In this document: positions 9,998 through 18,096 of the stretch, piece after piece
How positions within the stretch are numbered: position 1 is the stretch's first letter
Layout: each line of letters begins with the position of its first letter
Assembly (NCBI GenBank): GCA_905221605.1
Contig: CAJNDS010000146.1
Coordinates: 1-64,000, forward strand
Direction: 5' to 3'
Origin: Symbiodinium natans
Taxonomy: Eukaryota > Sar > Dinophyceae > Suessiales > Symbiodiniaceae
Length of the DNA: 64,000 bases
The notes under the pieces: generated by a model
Told to the model about the DNA's origin: nothing
What the model saw: the letters and a program-made list of their open reading frames with translations, nothing else
Database searches by the model: none
Position numbers and translations under genes: made by a program

Positions 9998-12056
9998 TCA
10001 GGCATACCCTTCGTCTTGTGCCTCTTCCGAGGTCACAACACAAAACAACGGAAGCTCGATCCTCCGCAGGCTGTTGGGGAGCTGGTTCCCCTCCAAGCTC
10101 TGGCCGAACTTGTGCCCAAACTTCAACGTCTGCAGGGTGCTGGGCAGCTCGATCCCCTGAATGCTCTGATTGAACGTGCCGCCAAAGGTCAACGTATGCA
10201 GCATGCTGGGCAGCTGGATATCCTGCAAGCTCTGGTTGAACTTGTGGCCAAGCGTCAACGTCTGCAGGGTGCTTGGCAGCTGGATCCCCTGCAAGCTCTG
10301 GTTAAAGTCATATCCAAACGTCAGTGTCTGCAGGGTGCTGGGGAGCTGGATCCCCTCCAAGCTCTGGTTGAACATGTAGCCAAACTTCAACGTCTGCAGG
10401 GTGCTGGGCAGCTGGATCCCCGCCAAGCTCTGGTTGAACGCGACGCCAAACGTCAACGTCTGCAGGGTGCTTGGCAGCTGGATCCCCGCCAAGCTCTGGT
10501 TGAACTCGCTACCAAACGTCAACGTCTGCAGGGTGCTGGGTAACTGGATCCCTTGCAAGCTCTGATTGAACTTGTCGCCAAATGTGAACGTCTGCAGGGT
10601 GCTGGGCAGCTGGATCCCCTCCAAGCTCTGGTTGAACTTGTGGCCAAGCGTCAATGTCTGCAGCGTGCTGGGCAGCTGGATTCTCTCCAAGCTCTGGTTG
10701 AACTCGCTGCCAAACATCAACGTCTGCAGGGTGCTGGGCAGCTGGATCCTCTGATTGAACTCGGCGCCAAACGTCAACGTCTGCAGGGTGCTGGGGAACT
10801 GGATCCCCTCTAAGCTCTGACTGAAAGAGTCGCCAAGCGTCAACGTTTGCAGGGTGCTGGGGAGCTGGATCCCATGCAAGCTCTGGTTGAACTTGTAGCC
10901 AAACATCAATGTCTTCAAGGTGTTGGGCAGCTGGATCCCCGCCAAGCTCTGGTTGAACTTGTAACCCAACGTCAACGTCTGCAGAGTGCTGGGCAGCTGG
11001 AACCCCTCCAGGCTCTGGTTGAAGTCGTATCCAAACGTCAACGTCTGCAGGGTGCTGGGCAGCTGGATCCCTTCTAAGCTCTGGTTGAACAAGTGGCCAA
11101 ACTTCAACGTCTGGAGGGCGCTGGGCAGCTGGATCCCCTGCAAGCTCTGATTGAAAGCGACGCCAAACTTCAACGTCTGCAGGGTGCTGGGCAGCTGGAT
11201 CCCCTCCAAGCTCTGGTTGAACCAGTCGCCAAACGTCAATGTGTGCAGGGTGCTGGGCAGCTGGATCCCCGCCAAGCTCTGATTGAACACGATGCCAAAC
11301 GTCAACGTCTGCAGGGTGCCGGGCAGCTGGATCCCCGCCAAGCTCTGGTTGAACTGGCTACCAAACGTCAACGTCTGCAGGGTGCTTGGAAGCCGGATCC
11401 CCGCCAAGCTCTGGTTGAACTCGCTACCAAACGTCAACGTCTGCAGGGTGCTGGGGAACTGGATCCCTTGCAAGCTCTGATTGAACTTGTCGCCAAATGT
11501 GAACGTCTGCAGGGTGCTGGGCAGCTGGATCCCCTCCAAGCTCTGGTTGAAGTCCGAGCCAAAGGTCAAGGAGACTACTTCATTGAGAGCGCACACATCC
11601 GCAGGATTGAAGGTTTTCTTTGCAAGCGCATTTTTCAAGGCAACCGCAGCCCGACCCGCACCGAAGCGTTGAGCCACGTACGTGACTTCGTCGTTCCCCA
11701 CCTGTTCTAGCAGAGACCCACTCATATCGAGCACATTGCCGCCAGAGGTCAGCATGAGGGACTCCACTGGGCGGCCGACTTCGGCTGCTATCGCTTCCAC
11801 CACTTCCCAGCCCATTGCCATAGGGTCTACATCCTTAGTTGCTGACTTCATGGGCCCCCAAACAAGTGTACACTAGCTCTACAGGGGATTCGTCCCAAAA
11901 TGTGTGTAAAGTGTACTCATTCAGCTGCTAAGTATCGACCTCAACAGCCTGGCCTCCGAGACCGCGGACTCTAAGGGTGCGCTTGCCTGTGCGTCCGGAC
12001 TGTGGGGCCACATGCCTGGCCTCTCCCAGCCTGGAGTCAGACTCTGCTGCCTCCAT
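9998..12056 (-). CDS. Ubiquitin-like/leucine-rich-repeat protein, two exons, intact
   Basis: Exon 2 (9998-11845, stop TGA 9998-10000) is one uninterrupted frame. I add exon 1 (11940-12056): it starts at ATG 12056 (MEAAESDSRLGEARH) and joins through a 94-bp GT-AG intron, so TLRVRGLGGQAVE runs into SATKDVDPMAMGW. Together these resemble a ubiquitin-like fold (…ESLMLTSGGNVLD…). Then come 23 repeats of 22 residues with consensus TFGxxFNQSLxGIQLPSTLQTL (one repeat two residues short), followed by a short tail. Such FNQSL repeats are common in dinoflagellate proteins; they form a solenoid and their role is unknown. A telomeric array begins within 10 bp upstream of the proposed start. The 66-bp period keeps antisense frames open too, but these are shadows. 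If exon 1 is wrong, the frame can start at ATG 11851. Confidence 0.82.
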
Positions 12057-12215
12057 GGCCTCGCCCTAAACCCTAAACCCTAAACCCTAAACCCTAAACC
12101 CTAAACCCTAAATCCTAAACCCTAAACCCTAAACCCGAAACCCTAAACCCTAAACCCTAAACCCTAAACCCTAAACCCTAAACCCTAAACCCTAGCTCCT
12201 GGCTCCCTTTTGGAA

Positions 12216-12322
12216 TCTTTAAGGGAGGTAGGTACCTAGGGAACCTTCGGGAGCAGTGGGGAGTAGAAGGGAACCTTGGGTGACATACCCCCCCTTGAAC
12301 CCACCTCCCTTAAGGATCCTAA
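12216..12322. mobile_element. Family H element (TTAAGGGAGGTAGGTACCTA)
   Basis: Arms TTTAAGGGAGGTAGG and CCACCTCCCTTAAGG flank GGGAACCTTCGGGAGCAGTG and ATACCCCCCCTTG. Related copies at 22322-22420 and, inverted, 49730-49833. Confidence 0.7.
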
Positions 12323-12552
12323 ACCCAACAAGCCCAAAACCCTAAACCCCGAACCCTAGACCCTAAACCCTGAACCCTGAACCCTGAACCCTGAACCCTA
12401 AACCCTAAACCCCGAACCCCGAACCCTGAACCCTACCCGCCCTCCCGTTCAGAACTCCATATCTCCTGGTGGTCGGCCTGGACGGCTACGTGTACACGTG
12501 CGCGTGCATGCGCGTGCAAATGCGGGGAGACCTTGGGAGAGCGCCGACTCTT

Positions 12553-12705
12553 TAGGGGTTTAGGGTTTATAGGGTTTATAGGGTTTATAGGGTTTATAGG
12601 GTTTTTTCAGGGTGTATAGGGTTTATAGGGTTTATAGGGTTTATAGGGTTTATAGGGTTTATAGGGTTTATAGGGTTTATGGGGTTTATAGGGTTTATAG
12701 GGTTT
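12553..12705 (+). repeat. Array of the 9-bp variant GGGTTTATA
   Basis: About fifteen GGGTTTATA units in a row, returning to GGGTTTA at the right end. The same 9-bp variant forms a second array at 45935-46075 and a short one at 39530-39550. Confidence 0.92.
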
Positions 12706-13259
12706 AGGGTTTAGGGCTTAGGGTTTAGGGTTTCGGGTTTAGGTCTTCTGGTTTCGGGTTTAGGGTACGGCAGTATGGCCTTCACTCCACTTGGCCCCTT
12801 CATACCCCCGAACTCCAGCCCTAACAGCCGCACCTAATGCTGCCCAATGCTCCCGCGCGTCCCTGAAATTTCCCGTAGCCTGAGCCCTAGACCCTAAACC
12901 CTAAACCCCAAACCCCAAACCAGCTCATCGGCTTCCCACCCGCTGCTTCACCGACATCGCGCCCAGGTACACCTGAAAGGCAGAAGGACCATGCAGGGTT
13001 TCTCGAAACCCTAAACCCTAAACCCTAGACCCTAAACCCTGGTCCCAATAGCGTATTTGACCGAGGGCTTTGGCCAAAAGTTTGGTCCCGACAGTTGTTG
13101 GCCTAAACCCTAGACCCTAACCCCCAAACCCGAAACCCTAAACCCTAAACCCCAAACCCCAAACCCTAAACCCTAAACCATGCGCGTGCAAGTGCGGGGA
13201 GCTTTGGTGCTGGACATTTGGTTTTGTTTTACGCGGGAGGGGCCTCCACACCTTCTTCT

Positions 13260-13338
13260 CTAAGGGTAGCTACATGGTCCCTTACTAAACCCTAAACTCT
13301 AAACCCTAAACCCTTTGAAAGCCCATGAAACTACCCTT
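13260..13338. mobile_element. Family B element with a telomeric run as its interior
   Basis: Arms CTAAGGGTAGCTACATGG and CCATGAAACTACCCTTAG are intact, but the spacer is CTAAACCCTAAACTCTAAAC-type repeat instead of the TATATA-containing spacer of other copies. Confidence 0.65.
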
Positions 13339-13774
13339 AGATCTTCGGGGCCTTTCAGGGATGCATTCTCAAACCCTCGTGGGTTCAGGGTTTAGGGTTT
13401 AGGTTTTAGGGGCCTTGCCGGGTGCTTTTCTTCCGGTGACGTTTGCCCCAATATCCCTGAGTTAAGGAATATTTCGTCGCACCGAGCATCATAATGAACA
13501 TAAGGAACATCTTCCTACTAAACGGACTTTGGAGTCTCTGCAATCTAAGCCCTAAACCCTAAATCCTAACCCTAAACCCTAAATCCTAAACCCTAAACCC
13601 TAGCCCTGAACTCCAAATCTTAGGCTTGTGGAAGCCCCACCTGGCCTCGCCTACTCGACGCCCCCGTAAGCCCTCAACTCAAGAACGTGCGTTCGCATCC
13701 GCAAATGGGTGGGTGGGTGGCTGGGAGGGAGGGAGGGAGAGAAGGGAGAAGGTAGAAGGGAAAAGAGCGAGAGT

Positions 13775-13893
13775 GAGAGAAATAAAGAGAGAGAGAGAGA
13801 GAGAGAAAGAGCGAGAGAGAGAGAGAGAGAGAGTGAAACTAATAGAGAGGCAGCGCGAGAGAGAGAGGGAGAGAGAGCGAGAGCGTGAGAGGG
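13775..13893 (+). repeat. GA-rich microsatellite
   Basis: Imperfect (GA)n running into a TTTAGGG array. The open frames through it are arginine/glutamate repeats and are not genes. Confidence 0.95.
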
Positions 13894-13931
13894 TTTAGGG
13901 TTTAGGGTTTAGGGTTTGGGGTTTAGGGTCT

Positions 13932-14018
13932 AGGAGTTCGGCCGCCTTGCCAAGGCCGGCGTTGCTGAGGACCTTCACGCTCAGTGAGCTCTCGGACAAG
14001 GGCCGGCAGCACACCTGA
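13932..14018 (-). CDS. Putative exon
   Basis: Minus reading VCCRPLSESSLSVKVLSN then AGLGKAAEL, behind an AAGTCTCAG|G acceptor. The opposite strand has a stop. No family recognised. Confidence 0.35.
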
Positions 14019-14119
14019 GACTTGTGTACTTGAGGGTTTGGGGTTTCGGGTTTAGGGTTTAGGGTTTAGGTTTAGGGTTTAGGGTTTAGGCTTAGGGATT
14101 AGGGGTTAGGATTTAGGGT

Positions 14120-14238
14120 ACTCAAAAACAAATTAGTCTGTTCTTAGAAACCCACTTATCAGCCCTTTAAGTGCCCTAATATGGGTTAGTAGAAGTATAG
14201 TTATGATTGGGTTACTAAGTCCCATGAACCTCCAAGTG
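14120..14238. mobile_element. Family A palindromic element, left end replaced by array
   Basis: Right arm TACTAAGTCCCATGAACCTC-CAAGTGG and the inner words CCCACTTATCAGCCC and TAAGTGCCCTAATATGG are present. The left end starts directly after GGATTTAGGGTACTC. Confidence 0.75.
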
Positions 14239-14269
14239 GACTGGTGTACAAGGGCACGCTTACTATGTT

Positions 14270-14995
14270 ATCATGTTCTTATAGTACTGTAGTACTGTCT
14301 GAGCTTATATTTGTGTACCGGCACATATATGTACTTATATATATATGTATTCATTTGTACATGTCCATTATCATAGTATTATATGATTGTATAATTGTAT
14401 CCTAGTATTGGTATGCATTTAAGTTCTTTACATCATTGCATTATTGTATTATTCCTATGTTATTCCAAGGTACCCAACGCACAATCCCACGGCAAGTTGC
14501 TCGATTCCGGTAACACCCCAGGCGCGGGGAACCTACCATCTGGCAGATGTCGTGCTCCTGAAAAATACGGTAATTTCGATCGTGACGTGTTGGCTTTGAA
14601 AAGCACTGTATATTACAATAGTGCATTCGTATTTTTGATATTTGTAAACGACGACATTTCTTGCTCCAATAAGATCTTATTAGTGTATGATACGAATATA
14701 ACATGTTATTACACTGTCATCATACATATTGTTGTATTCTAGAATTGTGATATTATTGTATTATACAACTGTTAGATGAAATGGTTATACTGTTTGACAA
14801 GTAGATTATCATATTTTGGTATTCTAGTATATGAGTATATTGTTACATGATGATGTTCTAATATTGACATATTTATATAGTACGATATTAACCTATGATT
14901 CTTTATTCGTGTATGTATAATGTATACTTTTGAATTTTAATTTTCAATATAAATGCTACCCCCCCCCCCCCAAAAAAAAAAAAAAAAAAAAAAAG
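14270..14995. other. AT-rich island ending in a C-run/A-run pair
   Basis: A ~700-bp AT-rich block without telomeric repeats. Its centre (14465-14640) is more balanced and open on both strands (plus GKLLDSGNTPGAGNLPSG), while the flanks are TATATA-like. No family recognised. It ends at 14961-14993 in C-run then A-run. It may be the body of an inserted element or organelle-derived DNA. Confidence 0.35.
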
Positions 14996-15070
14996 AGATC
15001 CACCGTTTTCGAGACTTCCAATAGACAACACAGTTCCCGCAGCATGTTTTCTCTTTCTCCTGACGAGGCG

Positions 15071-15275
15071 TACAACCACCTGAAACATCCTGAAAAAAAC
15101 ACACACCAGTAAAGAATCTTAAAAAAAACTTCTGGCGTACGTACCCCTTTCACTAGTCTTTCACTCAAAACCACCCTAAACCCTCGCTATATTGAGACAT
15201 AACAGCACACAACCACCTGAAGCACCCTGAAAAACAAAAATACAACCGTAAAGTATCTAAACAACTTCTGGCGGT
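15071..15275. repeat. Diverged direct duplication (ACAACCACCTGAA...CTTCTGGCG)
   Basis: About 65 bp at 15071-15138 recur at 15207-15275 with scattered differences: both start ACAACCACCTGAA, pass CCTGAAAAA and GTAAAG, and end ACTTCTGGCG. Confidence 0.75.
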
Positions 15276-15499
15276 CTCAGGGACTAGTTAAAACATATTT
15301 GCTCACAGTATTCTCGCGTCCCTGGCACTTACAGCAGATGATTTTTTTGTGCATCACCTTCTGCCTTCTTTATTATATGTGTTTGAGATACAATACTTGT
15401 ACCCTATATACATACATGATGTGGGTACTTCTTCTACTTTCTCTTTGCATTTTCGCAGGAGGCAAGCCCTGCAAACAGAGGCATAACCCTACGGGATTT

Positions 15500-16330
15500 G
15501 AGGTTTAGGGATTTAAGCCTCAAGCCCTTCAGGGTTATAAGGTTCTACTCCTATAGACAATGCCTATACCTTAAACCCGAAACTTGTAAACCCTATAGGG
15601 TCTAAACCCTATAGGGCTAACCCCGTGACGGTTTTAGAGATAAACCCTAAAAAGACCCTAAACCTTTCAACGTTATAGGGTTTAATGGTTCACAAGCCTA
15701 AGGTCTGGGCATGTATACCTTCAGCTCCTATGGGGTTAAAACCTTTGAGCCTTTTTGGGCCCTGTAGGGTTTGAGAGTTCAGACCCTACAGAGTTGAGGG
15801 CTAAGGTTTAAACGCCTAAACCTAGGTTTTACTCCTAGGTACTGCCTAAACCTTGAGCCAATAGGGAGTTTAGCCCCTAGGGAGTTTAAACCCGATAGGG
15901 CTAACCCCGTGACGGTTTTAGAGAAAAAACGCTGCACAAAAACTCTGAACCTTTTAACCCTATAGGCTGTAATGGTTTACAAACCTAAGGTCTGGGCATG
16001 TAGACCTTCAGCCCCTCTGGGGTTAAAACCTTTGAGCCTTTTGGGCCCGATAGGGTTTGAGGGTTCAAACCCCAAACGGTTCAAATGCCTCAACCTTAAA
16101 CCCTAAGGTTTGGACTCTATGGGCTTAGGTGTTAATCCTAATAGATCTTAAACCCTAAACCTTTAAACATGAAACCTATAGGGTTCAAAGCTTAAAGGTT
16201 TAGGTTCACTTGCAGACTTATGTGTAAATGCCTAAGTCTTAAACCCTAAACCTTTAAACCTTAACCATATAGGGTTAAAAGAACCCGAAAGGGTTTCGGG
16301 GCTTCTGATTTGAAACTCTAAACCCCTAAA
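15500..16330. repeat. Diverged ~285-bp tandem duplication with CCCTATAGGG words
   Basis: The segment beginning AGGGCTAACCCCGTGACGG at 15614 recurs at 15898, followed in both by AAGGTCTGGGCATGTA and GGGGTTAAAACCTTTGAGCC. The whole stretch is rich in short palindromic CCCTATAGGG and degenerate telomere-like words. A long G-run follows at 16389-16422. Confidence 0.75.
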
Positions 16331-16387
16331 CCAATAGGTGTTAGAGAATAAGCCCGCAGTGGAGCTGAGGGAAGGGGAGGGCGGGGT

Positions 16388-16422
<35 letters not shown>

Positions 16423-16529
16423 CGGGTGGTGTTTAGGGGTCTTGGCTATGTGGAAGACCCTGGTACCCTCCCCCTTCCCCCCCCCTTTGCTTGTAAGCAA
16501 AGAGTGAGTGAGTCGGTGGACCCTTAATT

Positions 16530-17225
16530 CTGGAATCTTGGTTCCTGGGGCTGCATTTTAAACTGCAATTTAAAAAATTGAGTTAAATGCGGGCAGACCC
16601 CAGGAACCAAGAACCAAGAACCAAGATGCTCAGGACTCTTGATTCTTGGTTCTTGGTTCCTGGGGCTGCATTTAAAAACTGCATTTGAAAATTTGAGTTA
16701 AATGCAGACCACCCCCAGGAACCAAGAACCAAGAACCAAGATGCCCAGAACTCTTGATTCTGGAATCTTGGTTCCTGGGGCTGCATTTAAAACTGCATTT
16801 AAAAATATAAGTTTAATGCAGACCACCCCCCCGGGAACCAAGAACCAAGAACCAAGATGCTCAGGACTCTTGATTCTTGATTCTTGGTTCTTGGGGCTGC
16901 ATTTAAGAATGCATTTAAAAATTTAAGCCAAATGCAGACCACCCCCGGGAACCAAGATTCCAGAATCAAGAGTCCTGGGCATCTTGGTTCTTGGTTCTTG
17001 GTTCTTGGTTCCGGGGGGTGGTCTGCATTTAACTGATTTTTTTTAATGCAGTTTTAAATGCAGCCCAGCCCCAGGAACCAAGATTCCAGAATCAAGAGTC
17101 CTGGGCATCTTGGTTCTTGGTTCCTGGGGGTGGTCTGCATTTAACTTAAAATTTTAAATGCAGTTTTAAATTCAAAGGGTCGTGTCCGCATTTAACTTAA
17201 TTTTTTAAAAGCGGTTTAAATTCGC
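16530..17225. repeat. Tandem self-complementary ~120-bp repeats, switching orientation
   Basis: Units contain GGAACCAAGAACCAAGA, ATGCTCAGGACTCTTGATTC, TTGGTTCCTGGGGCTGCATT and a TTTAAA-rich block. Because GGAACCAAG and CTTGGTTCC occur in one unit, each can fold on itself. Three to four units run one way (16530-16945), then the reverse complement (16950-17160). Confidence 0.85.
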
Positions 17226-17560
17226 GGGGCCTCGGTCAAGTAAATTAAGGCAATGGTGTCGTGTGTCGTTCATCACCATGTGTTTGGCTATTAAAACATA
17301 GAACAAGTAAAGTAGCACATCAACAACACAGCAACAACACATCAACAGAGGGAAAAAGAAGAAAAAAACGGGTGGATCTTTGGGGGGGTACCAGATAAAT
17401 ATATTTGTCTATGATTCTATTCTGATTTCAGTATATTGTTTTAACATTCTATTATCATATGATCATGATCTATCTATATACTATGATATGAAGATACTTC
17501 AATATTCCTATAGCTTATTGTCTCATGATCTCATGATCTCCAAATTCGGGTTTAGGGTTT
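17225..17560. other. AT-rich stretch, nothing recognised
   Basis: From the end of the 120-bp repeats to the array at 17550 the sequence is AT-rich with CAACA-type simple sequence. No coding signal seen. Confidence 0.4.
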
Positions 17561-17603
17561 AGGGTTAGGGGGATTAGGGTTTAGGGTTTAGGGTTTAGGG
17601 TTT

Positions 17604-17890
17604 AGGGTTTAGGGTTGCTTTTTCCCTCTGCGGAGTCTTCGCGCGGCCATGCTTTGCATGAACCCCCAGAAGCAGTCCTTTCGGCTTGACCGCAGGACAC
17701 TTAGGCCAAGCATTTGGAGCAAAGGGTTTAGGGTTTAGGGTTTCGGGTTTCGGGTTTAGGGTACAGAGTTTCGACGTTTCGACACACAAGTGCACACCAC
17801 CTCGCGCTGGGCAACTGAGGAGAACTCAGAGGAAGACGGGCCCAAGAGCGAGGAAGAACGGACTCTCAACACAAAACATCACATGGCCAG
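17604..17890. other. Two exon-like islands between arrays
   Basis: 17604-17725 reads on minus as FAPNAWPKCPAVKPKGLL. 17768-17890 reads on plus as an acidic stretch (WATEENSEEDGPKSEEER). The opposite strands are implied, so they need not belong together. No family recognised. Confidence 0.3.
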
Positions 17891-18096
17891 GGTTTAGGGT
17901 TTAGGGCTTAGAGCTTAGGGTTTAGCTTTTTCGACCACTCCTGTGGACACATCCCAAACCTTGCCCTGAACCCTGAATCCTAATCAACCACTTGATAGGA
18001 ACTCGGAAGTGCGATGTTGAGCAGACATGATCACTTCGAAATCTCTTATCCCTACATCCAGTTCGGACCCTAGTTCTTTCATACTGTCAAGAGCCG

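Larger units (their letters stand above)
12063..13620. other. Arrays, variant arrays and short islands; no gene model
   Basis: Contains CCCTAAA arrays (12063-12195, 12340-12430), family elements at 12216-12322 and 13260-13338, the 9-bp variant array (12553-12705) and islands at 12435-12550 and 12925-12995. A 28-bp stretch of the first island (GCATGCGCGTGCAA-TGCGGGGAG) recurs at 13180. The plus reading LLVVGLDGYVYTC at ~12470 is plausible but isolated. Confidence 0.4.

Noticed and set aside
10016-11710. Long plus-strand open frames opposite the LRR gene
   Set aside because: The 66-bp repeat period is a multiple of three, so antisense frames stay open; they translate to degenerate QRLQGAGQLDPLQALVE repeats and are shadows.
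14395-14742. 115-codon plus frame in the AT-rich island
   Set aside because: Only its middle part looks protein-like; the ends are AT-rich chance sequence, and the opposite strand is equally open.
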